From: Halorubrum coriense DSM 10284
GTDB taxonomy: Archaea; Halobacteriota; Halobacteria; Halobacteriales; Haloferacaceae
Length of the DNA stretch: 44,950 nt
Direction of reading: 5' to 3'
NCBI RefSeq assembly: GCF_000337035.1
Contig: NZ_AOJL01000029.1
Span: 1-44,950, forward strand
Shown here: in pieces, positions 1-7,306 of the stretch
Position numbering within the stretch: position 1 is the stretch's first letter
Layout: each line of letters opens with the position of its first letter
Notes under the pieces: generated by a model
What the model was told of the DNA's origin: nothing
Databases searched by the model: none
What the model saw: only the letters and a program-made list of their open reading frames with translations
Program-made: the position numbers and the translations under genes

Positions 1-25
1 CATCAGAGATGTGTATAAGAGACAG
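1..25. other. Sequencing-adapter remnant (Tn5 mosaic end)
   Basis: Positions 7-25 read AGATGTGTATAAGAGACAG, which is exactly the 19-base Tn5/Nextera mosaic end used in tagmentation libraries. The six bases before it (CATCAG) do not match the standard read-1 or read-2 adapter arms. Native haloarchaeal sequence, in frame with the dnaK tail, begins at 26. This is an artefact of library construction at a contig edge and not a biological transposon. Confidence 0.95.
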
Positions 26-145
26 GGGATGGGCGGCGCGGGCGGTCCCGGCGGCGCGGCGGGCCCCGGCGGTGCCGGTCCCGACGCCGACGACGAGGAG
101 TACGTCGACGCCGACTTCGAAGACGTTGACGAGAACGACGAGTAG
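26..145 (+). CDS. dnaK: Chaperone DnaK (Hsp70), C-terminal tail only
   Basis: Only the last 39 codons of the gene are present; the 5' part is lost at the contig edge. The reading frame gives a Gly/Pro/Ala-rich stretch followed by an acidic end (DADDEEYVDADFEDVDENDE) and a TAG stop at 143-145. Gly-rich linkers ending in an EEVD-like acidic tail are typical of haloarchaeal DnaK, and the immediately following gene is dnaJ, its J-domain partner. DnaK would be the ATP-dependent cytoplasmic chaperone whose ATPase is stimulated by DnaJ. No catalytic residue is visible in this fragment, so the call rests on the tail composition and on synteny. Confidence 0.85.
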   Translation, partial: GMGGAGGPGGAAGPGGAGPDADDEEYVDADFEDVDENDE

Positions 146-159
146 TCGTTCTCGTCAGC
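125..159 (+). other. Hairpin spanning the dnaK stop codon
   Basis: Arms 125-139 and 145-159 pair over 15 bases with a single G-U pair, leaving a 5-base loop. The core arms are GACGAGAACGA and TCGTTCTCGTC. The TAG stop (143-145) lies in the loop and the start of the second arm. A second hairpin follows within three bases. Confidence 0.7.
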
Positions 160-161
160 CG

Positions 162-186
162 ACCAGAACTGCTCCGCAGTTCTGGT
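162..186 (+). other. Perfect 11-bp hairpin in the dnaK-dnaJ gap
   Basis: Arms 162-172 and 176-186 (core CCAGAACTGC / GCAGTTCTGG) are perfectly complementary around a TCC loop. It lies between the dnaK stop and the dnaJ promoter region, so it could end or process the dnaK transcript. No T-run follows it, so it is not a classical bacterial-type terminator. Confidence 0.7.
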
Positions 187-245
187 GACGTAGACGACGA
201 GGAGTAACCTACTCCGACCCGACTCTCGAACTCCCGACCCTGCCG

Positions 246-253
246 CTTAAACC
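246..253 (+). promoter_or_regulatory. Putative TATA box for dnaJ
   Basis: CTTAAACC is the only AT-rich hexamer in the dnaK-dnaJ gap. It lies about 40 bases before the dnaJ ATG, which would give a leader of roughly 13 bases. Confidence 0.35.
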
Positions 254-289
254 GACCCGTCGATCAACACAACTCACCGAACGTAACGC

Positions 290-1441
290 ATGAGCGAAGA
301 TTTCTACGACGTCCTCGGCGTGTCGCGGGACGCCAGCGAGGAAGAGATAAAGAAGGCGTACCGCAAGCAGGCCGCCGAACACCACCCCGACGTCAGCGAC
401 GACGAGAACGCCGAGGAGCGGTTCAAGAAGATCCAGAAGGCCAAGGAGGTGCTCACCGACGAACAGAAGCGCCAGCAGTACGACCAGATGGGCCACGAGC
501 GGTTCACCCAGGCCGACAAGCGCGGCGCGACCGGCGGCGGTGCCGGTCCGGGCGGGGCCGGCGGTCCCTTCGGCGGCGCCGGCGGGGCACGCGGAGCCGG
601 CGGGTTCGAGGACATCTTCAACCAGTTCTTCGGCGGCGGTGGCGGCGGCGGCAACCGGCCGCGGCAGGGCCGCGACCTCAAGACCGGACTGACGATCGAC
701 CTCGAAGAGGCGTTCCACGGGGCGACCAAGGAGGTCACGCTCACGCGACCGACCGAGTGCGACACCTGCGGCGGCGCGGGCCACCCCCCGGACGCTGACG
801 TGGAGACGTGTCCGCAGTGTAACGGCCGCGGACAGGTCCAGCAGGTCCAGCAGACGCCGCTCGGGCGCGTCCAGCAGACGACGACGTGTCCCCGCTGCGA
901 GGGGGAGGGCGAACTGTACAGCGAGGACTGCGCCGACTGCGGCGGCGACGGCGTCGTCCGCGAGGAGGCGACGCTGTCGGTCGAGATTCCGGCGGGCATC
1001 CGCTCCGGACAGAGCCTCCGCATGGAGCGCGAGGGCGCGCCGGGCGAGAACGGCGGCCCGAAGGGCGACCTGCTCATCGAGGTCGACGTCGACGTCGGCG
1101 ACCGGTTCGAGCGCGACGGCGACGACCTCCGCGTCAACGAGGCCGTCTCCTTCCCGCAGGCCGTCTTCGGCGACACGGTCGGTGTACAGACGGTGGACGG
1201 GACCGTCGAGATGGACGTTCCCGCCGGCACACAGAGCGGGGAGACGTTCCGGCTTCAGGGGAAGGGGATGCCGCGGCTCCGCCGCCGCGGCCGCGGCGAC
1301 CTCTACGTTCAGGTCGGCGTCGTCGTCCCCGAGTCGCTCAACGACGAACAGCGCGAGGCGCTGGAGGCCTTCGCCGAGGCCGGCGGCGAGGACATCGACG
1401 TCGGCGGCGGCTTCTTCGAGAAGCTGAAGAGTTCCTTCTGA
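290..1441 (+). CDS. dnaJ: Chaperone DnaJ (Hsp40, class I)
   Basis: Co-chaperone that delivers unfolded proteins to DnaK and stimulates its ATPase in the cytoplasm. The 383 residues show the full class I architecture: an N-terminal J domain with HPD at residues 32-34, a Gly/Phe-rich linker (about 75-125), a cysteine-rich zinc domain with four CxxCxGxG-type repeats ([32 protein letters not shown]; about residues 156-220), and the C-terminal substrate-binding beta domains. The ATG at 290 gives the standard [11 protein letters not shown] start. It lies downstream of dnaK in the same orientation, but the gap contains two hairpins and a possible TATA box, so the two may be partly uncoupled. Length is normal for the family. 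Confidence 0.97.
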   Translation: MSEDFYDVLGVSRDASEEEIKKAYRKQAAEHHPDVSDDENAEERFKKIQKAKEVLTDEQKRQQYDQMGHERFTQADKRGATGGGAGPGGAGGPFGGAGGARGAGGFEDIFNQFFGGGGGGGNRPRQGRDLKTGLTIDLEEAFHGATKEVTLTRPTECDTCGGAGHPPDADVETCPQCNGRGQVQQVQQTPLGRVQQTTTCPRCEGEGELYSEDCADCGGDGVVREEATLSVEIPAGIRSGQSLRMEREGAPGENGGPKGDLLIEVDVDVGDRFERDGDDLRVNEAVSFPQAVFGDTVGVQTVDGTVEMDVPAGTQSGETFRLQGKGMPRLRRRGRGDLYVQVGVVVPESLNDEQREALEAFAEAGGEDIDVGGGFFEKLKSSF

Positions 1442-1514
1442 GCGGCGTTCGCGGCTCGGTCCGTCGCCCTCCGCGGCGCGTAGCTTTTCAGCCCTCCGGG
1501 ACGACGGCCGACGT

Positions 1515-1835
1515 ATGGGCTACGACACGACGGCCTACGACGACGTGGAACCGCGCGCGCCCGGGATGTTCTTCCTCCGGGAGGCGCTCGACTGCGAGAA
1601 CCTCGGCGTGACCGTCGTCGAGGCCGACGACGGCTGGGAGGGGATGGAACACGACCACGGCGACGCCGACCACGAGGAGGTGTACGTGCTGCTCCACGGC
1701 GAGGCGACGCTCACCGTCGACGGGGACGCGGTCGACCTCGCCCCCGGCGACGCGGTGCGGGTCGACCCCGAGTCCGCCCGCGACCTCGCCTTCTCCGCCG
1801 ACGGCTCGAAGATGGTCATCGCCGGCGCGCCCTGA
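1515..1835 (+). CDS. Small cupin-domain protein
   Basis: A 106-residue single-domain cupin. Residues around 37-60 hold the first cupin motif, with a histidine cluster (HDHGDADHEEV) followed by a short strand and LHG. The second motif (PGDAVRVDPE) lacks the usual metal-binding histidine, so metal binding may be altered. Cupins of this size in haloarchaea are generic small-molecule or metal-binding proteins; the substrate cannot be read from sequence. A TTTTCA element at 1485-1490, 27 bases before the ATG, suggests a leaderless transcript separate from dnaJ. Confidence 0.8.
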   Translation: MGYDTTAYDDVEPRAPGMFFLREALDCENLGVTVVEADDGWEGMEHDHGDADHEEVYVLLHGEATLTVDGDAVDLAPGDAVRVDPESARDLAFSADGSKMVIAGAP

Positions 1836-1862
1836 GGGTAACCGGACTCCCTCTGGCCGGAC

Positions 1863-1880
1863 CGCGGGGTCGGCCCCGCG
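1863..1880 (+). other. GC hairpin between the cupin gene and the next gene
   Basis: CGCGGGG and CCCCGCG pair perfectly around a TCGG tetraloop, 27 bases after the cupin stop. It may mark the end of the cupin transcript. No T-run follows. Confidence 0.5.
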
Positions 1881-1887
1881 ACGCCGT

Positions 1888-1896
1888 AGCGTTAAG
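1888..1896 (+). promoter_or_regulatory. TATA-like box for the 1921 gene
   Basis: AGCGTTAAG is centred about 28 bases before the ATG at 1921, the spacing expected for a leaderless haloarchaeal mRNA. Confidence 0.5.
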
Positions 1897-1920
1897 ACGC
1901 GCGGCGTCCGAAGATCAGAC

Positions 1921-2673
1921 ATGGACCTCGTCGGCGATCTCCTCGCGCGCGACCGACGCACCCGCGACCTGGCGCTCGTGACGCCGGACGGTCGGGAGCG
2001 GACATACCACGACCTGATCACGAACGGCTACAAGGCGGCGAACGTGCTCCGGTACCTCGGCGTCCGGACGGGCGCGACCGTCGCCGTCGAGCCGACGCCG
2101 GGGTTTCACACGACCCTCGCGTTCCTCGGCGCCGCCGCCGTCGGCGCGCCCGTTCGGTTCGACCCGGCGGCGGGGATCGACGCCGGCGACCGCGTCGTCC
2201 TCGCTCCGGTCGCGACCGCCGCGGCGTTCGACCCGACGCCCGGCACGAACCTCGCCGCGTTCGGCGGACCGCCGGACCGCCCCGAAACCACGCACTGGGA
2301 GCAGGAGCTGTGGAGCGAGAACCCGGGTATGCCGCCCAGTGACGTCGCCCCGGACGATCCCGTCGCCCGGGAAGCTGACGGGGACGTCAGTCACCGCGAA
2401 CTGTGTTCGCTCGCCGCGGCCGCGGTCGAGGCCGCCGACATCGACGAGGAGACGCGAGTGGTTCTCAGAGGGCCCTTCTCCGACCACCCGGCGCTCGCCG
2501 CCGGGCTCGTCGCCCCGCTCTCCGTCGGCGGGACAGCGGTGCTTGCGACGGCGAACGACGGAGAAGCGGCGGGCGACGACTCCCGGGGCAACGTGGCGAT
2601 CGCCCCGGCGGCCGCGAGCGTGCCGGAGCCGCGGCGGCTCGATCCGGCGTCGATCGCGCCGACGGCCGAGTGA
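1921..2673 (+). CDS. Reduced AMP-ligase-like (acyl-CoA synthetase-like) protein
   Basis: A 250-residue protein whose first 90 residues resemble the N-terminal part of acyl-CoA/acetyl-CoA synthetases: a TPDGRERTYHDL stretch, a helix equivalent to the one before A1 (AANVLRYLGVRTGATVAV), and FLGAAAVGAPVRFDP. Around residues 160-215 it again resembles the region after the nucleotide loop (VSHREL, then RVVLRGPFSDHPALAAGLVAPLSVGGTAVL). The Ser/Thr/Gly-rich ATP loop that should lie between these parts is absent, and the adenylate and lysine motifs of the C-terminal half are missing. Full enzymes have about 550 residues. It is therefore probably not an active ligase; it may have a regulatory or binding role, or be a decayed copy. 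Start chosen from the TATA spacing. Confidence 0.6.
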   Translation: MDLVGDLLARDRRTRDLALVTPDGRERTYHDLITNGYKAANVLRYLGVRTGATVAVEPTPGFHTTLAFLGAAAVGAPVRFDPAAGIDAGDRVVLAPVATAAAFDPTPGTNLAAFGGPPDRPETTHWEQELWSENPGMPPSDVAPDDPVAREADGDVSHRELCSLAAAAVEAADIDEETRVVLRGPFSDHPALAAGLVAPLSVGGTAVLATANDGEAAGDDSRGNVAIAPAAASVPEPRRLDPASIAPTAE

Positions 2674-2700
2674 ACGGCCCCGGTTCCGGCCGGGACCGAG

Positions 2701-4035
2701 TCAGTCGTCCGCGGGGCTCGGCTCGGCGGCCGCCCGTCCCTCGTGCCGGAGACAGGCGGATTCGTGATCGGGGGCGTGGACCGTCCGATCGGGCTGGCGC
2801 TGGGCGCACGGCGTCGTGATCGCGTCCGACAGGACGGTTCCGGCACGCTCCGACTCGCCTTCGATCAGGAGGTCGAGCGCCTCCGAGAGCGTCCGTTCGA
2901 GGTCCGGATCGTCGACCGTCTCGCTGATGTCGAACTCACGGCGGATCTCGGCTCGGACCTCCGACTCCGTCGGGTCGGTTCCGCCGGCGGCGACGTTCTC
3001 TCGAACCTGTTCGACGTCGACCTCCCCGGCATTGACGTTGTCGCGGAAGTTCAACAGTCCCCGCCAGTCGTCCTGATCGACCTCGACGCCCTCCGGCTGG
3101 ATCACCTTGTGACACCGCGTGTGGAACCGGCAGCCGCTCGGCGGGTTCGTCGGGCTGGGGACGGTCCCCTTCAGTTCGATGCCGCCGACGCTCGCGCGCG
3201 GGTCCGGCGTCGGAATCGACGACAACAGCGCCTCGGTGTACGGGTGTTGCGGGTCGGTGAATATCTCCTCGACCGGACCGATCTCGACGATCTCGCCGAG
3301 GTACATCACGGCCACGCGGTCGCATATCTGGCGGATGACGGACATGTCGTGGCTGATGAACAGCAGTGACAGCCCGAACTCCTCTTGGAAGTCGTCGATC
3401 AGCGAGAGGATCTCCGCCTGAATGGAGACGTCGAGGGCGCTCACCGGCTCGTCGGCGATGATCAGGTCCGGGTTCAACACGAGCGCCCGGGCGAGCGCGA
3501 TCCGCTGTTTCTGGCCGCCGGAGAACTCGTGCGGGTAGCGGTCGAAGTCGTTCGCCGAGAGCCCGACGCGTTCGAGCAGGTCCTCGACGATGGCGCGACG
3601 CCGGTGGCGGTCGCTCATCCCGTGGACTTTGAGGAGTTCGCCGACCGCGTTCCCCACCGACATCCGCGGGTCGAAGCTCGAAGACGGGTCCTGAAAGATC
3701 ATCTGTGCGCCCCGACGGAACTCCATCAGCTCGTCGTCGTCGAACGCCGTCACGTCGTTGGGGTGGGTTCCGTCGGGATCGCGGGTCGCACCTTCGCGAC
3801 CGTTCCCGTTGAAGATGACCTCTCCCGAGGTCGGCTCTTCTAGGTGGATGACGGAACTCGCCGCGGTCGACTTCCCGCAACCGGACTCGCCGACGAGTCC
3901 GAGCGTCTCCCCCGGCGCGATATCGAAGCTGATCCCGTCTACGGCGCGGGCGGCCCCGACCTGTCGGTTGAAGATCCCCTTCCGGATCGGGTAGTGCTTC
4001 TTCAGGTCGCGGACGGAGAGCAGCGGTTCAGTCAT
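2701..4035 (-). CDS. dppF: Peptide ABC transporter ATPase, DppF/OppF type (operon 1)
   Basis: One of the two cytoplasmic ATPases of peptide transporter operon 1 (444 aa). It has Walker A ([12 protein letters not shown]), the signature FSGGQKQR and Walker B ([12 protein letters not shown]). The C-terminal oligo_HPY region starts normally (GCRFHTRC), but about 100 residues of acidic helical sequence separate this Cys pair from the later Cys residues (TPC and ACLR); in ordinary DppD/OppF proteins that spacing is a handful of residues. The start at 4035 (MTEPLLS) overlaps the dppD stop by eight bases (ATGACTGA), indicating translational coupling; the longer frame upstream is rejected. It is the last gene of the operon SBP-dppB-dppC-dppD-dppF. 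Confidence 0.9.
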   Translation of the reverse strand: MTEPLLSVRDLKKHYPIRKGIFNRQVGAARAVDGISFDIAPGETLGLVGESGCGKSTAASSVIHLEEPTSGEVIFNGNGREGATRDPDGTHPNDVTAFDDDELMEFRRGAQMIFQDPSSSFDPRMSVGNAVGELLKVHGMSDRHRRRAIVEDLLERVGLSANDFDRYPHEFSGGQKQRIALARALVLNPDLIIADEPVSALDVSIQAEILSLIDDFQEEFGLSLLFISHDMSVIRQICDRVAVMYLGEIVEIGPVEEIFTDPQHPYTEALLSSIPTPDPRASVGGIELKGTVPSPTNPPSGCRFHTRCHKVIQPEGVEVDQDDWRGLLNFRDNVNAGEVDVEQVRENVAAGGTDPTESEVRAEIRREFDISETVDDPDLERTLSEALDLLIEGESERAGTVLSDAITTPCAQRQPDRTVHAPDHESACLRHEGRAAAEPSPADD

Positions 4036-5092
4036 CGGCGGGACCCACCTCGCTGTCGCCGCCGACCGACCCGCTCTCGTCGCCCGGTCCGAGCCCCTCG
4101 CTGCGAACGATCGAGGGGTTTCCGCCCGGTCCGTAGTGGACACAGGAGACGTGCTGGTCCAGCGCGACTTCTATCTCCGCCGGTTGCTCGCCGGTTCGGC
4201 ACGCCTCCTCGGCGTACTCGCAGCGGGGGGCGAACCGACAGCCGTCCGGCGGGTCGTGCGGGTCGGGAAGCGTTCCCGGTATCCCGCCGCCCGTGGCCCC
4301 GAACTCCGGGAGACACTCCAACAGCTGCTGGGTGTACGGGTGTCCCGGGTGGTCGAAGATGTCGAGGACGTCGCCCCGCTCCATCACCTTCCCCGCGTAC
4401 ATCACGACGATCCGATCGGCGATCTCCGCGACGACGCCGAGGTCGTGGGTCACGAACAGGATCCCCATGTCGAACTCGTCTTGGAGGTCGTCGAGCAGTC
4501 GGAGGATCTGCGCTTGAACCGTGACGTCCAGCGCGGTCGTCGGCTCGTCGGCGATGAGCAGGTCGGGGTCGCCGACGAGCGCCATCGCGATCATCACGCG
4601 CTGTTTCTGGCCGCCGGAGAACTCGTGCGGGTAGTCGTCGAACCGCGCGCTCGCGTTCGCGATCCCGACGCGGTCCAACAGGTCCACCGCCTTCGCGCGG
4701 GCCTCGTCGTCGGAGACGTCCTGGTGGATCTGGAGCGCCTCGGTGATCTGCCACCCGACGGTGTAGCAGTGGTTCATCGCCTCCTGCGGGTTCTGGAAGA
4801 TGTGCGCGATCTCGTTGCCCCGGACCTGACGGAGCTCCGACTCGGGGAGCGACAGCAGGTCGCGCCCCTTGTAGCGGACGGTGCCCTCGATCTGTCCCGG
4901 CGGCGTCTTGATGATCTTGGTGACCGACTCCGTCGCGACGGTCTTCCCGGACCCCGACTCGCCGACGATACAGACCGTCTCGCCGGTGTCGACGCTGAAG
5001 TCGACCCCGTCGACCGCGGTGAGGGTTCCGTTGTCGGTGCTGAACGTCGTCGTGAGGTCTTCGACCTCGAGTAGTGACTGATCGTCGGCCAT
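4028..5092 (-). CDS. dppD: Peptide ABC transporter ATPase, DppD/OppD type (operon 1)
   Basis: The 354-residue ATPase partner of the adjacent DppF. Visible motifs are Walker A ([11 protein letters not shown]), signature ([15 protein letters not shown]), Walker B ([12 protein letters not shown]) and the switch His (VTHDLG). The C-terminal oligo_HPY part has the compact four-cysteine set ([17 protein letters not shown]) that carries an iron-sulfur cluster in some bacterial homologues. The ATG at 5092-5090 overlaps the dppC stop by one base (TAATG), giving a start [13 protein letters not shown]; a longer upstream extension lacks family similarity. It powers import of peptides or related oligomers through DppB/DppC. 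Confidence 0.92.
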   Translation of the reverse strand: MADDQSLLEVEDLTTTFSTDNGTLTAVDGVDFSVDTGETVCIVGESGSGKTVATESVTKIIKTPPGQIEGTVRYKGRDLLSLPESELRQVRGNEIAHIFQNPQEAMNHCYTVGWQITEALQIHQDVSDDEARAKAVDLLDRVGIANASARFDDYPHEFSGGQKQRVMIAMALVGDPDLLIADEPTTALDVTVQAQILRLLDDLQDEFDMGILFVTHDLGVVAEIADRIVVMYAGKVMERGDVLDIFDHPGHPYTQQLLECLPEFGATGGGIPGTLPDPHDPPDGCRFAPRCEYAEEACRTGEQPAEIEVALDQHVSCVHYGPGGNPSIVRSEGLGPGDESGSVGGDSEVGPADD

Positions 5093-6276
5093 TATGCGTT
5101 CTCCGCCTCCGCTTCGGGGTTCAGCGCGTCCAACAGCGCGTCGCCGAGGAAGTTGAACGCGAGGATGGTCAAGAACAGCACGATACCGGGCGCGAGCACG
5201 ATCCACGGGGCGAACGAGAGGTCGCTCCGACCGGCGGAGATGAGCTGCCCCCACGAGGGGACCGCCGAGTCGCCGATCCCGAGGAACGCCAGCTGCGCCT
5301 CGAACAGCAGGAAGCCGGGGATGAGCAGCGTCAGGTTGGTGATGATGCTGCTCGCCGCGTTCGGCACAACGTGTCCCCGGATCACCTGGTAGGTGCTCGC
5401 GCCGCTGATCCGGCTCGCCTTAATGAACTCCTCCTCGGAGATCGACAGTGACTTGCTCCGGACGTACCGGGCCATGCCGCCCCAGGCGAACAGCGAGAAC
5501 ACCACGATGAACATCCCGAGCCCGCCGCCGTAGATGTACAGGATGAGCAGGAACATCAGGAACGTCGGGAACGAGAGGATGATGTCGACGAACCGCATCA
5601 TGACCTCGTCGACCCAGCCGCCGGCGTACGCGCTCAGCGTCCCGAACGTGACCCCGATCACGGCGACGATGGTCGTCGTGATGAAGGCGATCTGCATGCT
5701 GATCGTCATCCCGTAGACGATCATCGTGAACACGTCTTTCCCGCCCTGCGTGGTTCCCAGCGGGTGTTGCCACGTGCCCTGACACTGCCCGCTCACCACC
5801 TCGCCGACGCAGGTCGCCGGCGTCGTGTCGACGACCGAGGTGAACACCGGCGGCTGGTAGGCGATGAGCAGTTCCTGCTGCGGCGGGTCCATGATCAGCG
5901 GCCCGAAGAGCCCGCCGACGAACACGATCGCGAGCCAGCCGAGGCTCACGACCGCCGGACGATTGCGCTTGAACTCTTTCCAGTAGTACCGCGTCATCCG
6001 CGGGTTCTGGTACAGCGGCACGACGAGGTACCAGAACGCGAGCAACAGCGTGAAGATGAAGAAGAAGTCGATCGTCTCTAGACCCCGGTCGAGGCCGATG
6101 AACTCGAAGGTCGGCGTTCGGCGGCCGGTGAACTGCCAGTCGTACACGCCGAGCAACGCGAGCGGGAGCGTTGTCAGCAGCATCCCGAGCGAGTTGATCG
6201 ACAGATCGAACCGTCCCGACCGCGAGAGGTCGTTCCAGTCGACTTGGTCGAACCGTTCGGACTCTTCAGTTGCCAT
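5092..6276 (-). CDS. dppC: Peptide ABC transporter permease, DppC/OppC type, with extra N-terminal membrane segments (operon 1)
   Basis: Membrane subunit of 394 residues, about 90 longer than usual. The canonical part begins near residue 100 (KEFKRNRPAVVSLGWLAIVF) and contains the BPD_transp_1 core with the EAA-type cytoplasmic loop (EEFIKASRISGASTYQVIRGH) that contacts the ATPases. Before it lie two additional hydrophobic segments (about residues 28-46 and 68-90), so roughly eight membrane helices are predicted rather than six. The gene is separated from dppB by 14 bases and overlaps dppD by one base. The ATG at 6276 is followed by a hydrophilic 25-residue stretch consistent with a cytoplasmic N-terminus. 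Confidence 0.9.
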   Translation of the reverse strand: MATEESERFDQVDWNDLSRSGRFDLSINSLGMLLTTLPLALLGVYDWQFTGRRTPTFEFIGLDRGLETIDFFFIFTLLLAFWYLVVPLYQNPRMTRYYWKEFKRNRPAVVSLGWLAIVFVGGLFGPLIMDPPQQELLIAYQPPVFTSVVDTTPATCVGEVVSGQCQGTWQHPLGTTQGGKDVFTMIVYGMTISMQIAFITTTIVAVIGVTFGTLSAYAGGWVDEVMMRFVDIILSFPTFLMFLLILYIYGGGLGMFIVVFSLFAWGGMARYVRSKSLSISEEEFIKASRISGASTYQVIRGHVVPNAASSIITNLTLLIPGFLLFEAQLAFLGIGDSAVPSWGQLISAGRSDLSFAPWIVLAPGIVLFLTILAFNFLGDALLDALNPEAEAENA

Positions 6277-6290
6277 TGGTCTCAGTTGTG

Positions 6291-7265
6291 TTACCTGTCA
6301 TCGTAGCTGATCCGCGGGTCGAGCACGGTGAACACGAGGTCCTCGATGAGGTTTCCGATGACGGCGACGAACGTGAAGAACAGCGTCGTCCCCAACACGA
6401 GGTTCGTGTCCTGTGCGATCAGTGCCTCGTAGGTCAACCGTCCGAGCCCGGGAATCGCGAACACGACCTCAACGAGCAGCGACGCGCCGAGGAACAGCGC
6501 GAGGAGCTGCCCGACGAGCGTCGTCGAGAGCGGGACGAGCGTCGGCCGCATGACGTGGTACGCGTACGCGCGGAGCGGGGAAACTCCCTTGGCCTTCGCG
6601 GTCTTCATGAAGTCGGCGTTCTGGAACTCCGCGGACTCGTTCCGGGAGACGCGCATCACCGCGCCGATCGACCCGGTGACCAACACGAACACCGGGATCG
6701 CCAACTGGATCGCGTTCTCCACGCTGAACACCGGCACGCCCGTGTTGTAGGTGATGGGGATCCACTCTAGCCACACCCCGAAGACCAGCAGCAGGATGAT
6801 CCCGAAGAAGAAGTTCGGGATGGCGTAGCCGAAGAAGGCGAATCCGGTGGCCGCGTGGTCCTTCCAGCTGTACATGTTCGCGGCGGAGTAGACGCCGACG
6901 AGCGGCCCGAGGATGATCGTGAGAATCGTCCAAGGGATCGAGTACTGCGCGGTATAGTACAGCGCCTGCGTGACCGCCTCCATGACTGGTTGGCTCCGGC
7001 TTACGGACCAACCCCAGTCGAGCGTGTACACACTCTGGATAAAATCGAAGTACCGGACGTGAAGCGGCTCGTTGAGGCCGCGCAGCTCGCGCGCGCGCTC
7101 GGCGGCCGCCGCCGGGTCGCCGCCTTGGAGCGCCGCCTGCGTCGCCGCCTGCCGGACGGCCGGGTTCGGGGCGGCCGCGAGCATCAGGAACGTGACCGTG
7201 ACGATGATGAGCGATACGACTCCTGCCCAGAGGACCCGAGCGCTGAGGTACCTTCCAAATCCCAT
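6291..7265 (-). CDS. dppB: Peptide ABC transporter permease, DppB/OppB type (operon 1)
   Basis: A 324-residue inner permease subunit. It begins with the typical first membrane helix (YLSARVLWAGVVSLIIVTVTFLML) and ends with the conserved DPRISY motif of DppB. The cytoplasmic EAA loop reads FMKTAKAKGVSPLRAYAYHVM. It forms the translocation pathway together with DppC. It lies 41 bases downstream of the substrate-binding protein and 14 bases upstream of dppC, all on the minus strand, so it is clearly within the same transcription unit. Length and topology are normal for the family. Confidence 0.92.
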   Translation of the reverse strand: MGFGRYLSARVLWAGVVSLIIVTVTFLMLAAAPNPAVRQAATQAALQGGDPAAAAERARELRGLNEPLHVRYFDFIQSVYTLDWGWSVSRSQPVMEAVTQALYYTAQYSIPWTILTIILGPLVGVYSAANMYSWKDHAATGFAFFGYAIPNFFFGIILLLVFGVWLEWIPITYNTGVPVFSVENAIQLAIPVFVLVTGSIGAVMRVSRNESAEFQNADFMKTAKAKGVSPLRAYAYHVMRPTLVPLSTTLVGQLLALFLGASLLVEVVFAIPGLGRLTYEALIAQDTNLVLGTTLFFTFVAVIGNLIEDLVFTVLDPRISYDDR

Positions 7266-7306
7266 GTGAGGTTATAATGGTGAGGTGAGTACGGGGTGGT
7301 TCGGGC

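Noticed and set aside
7-25. Inverted-repeat end of a native transposon
   Set aside because: It is an exact match to the engineered Tn5 mosaic end used in library kits and sits at the contig edge with no transposase.
304-1230. Minus-strand open frame opposite dnaJ
   Set aside because: Ser/Pro/Arg-rich shadow of a certain gene; no motif and no promoter.
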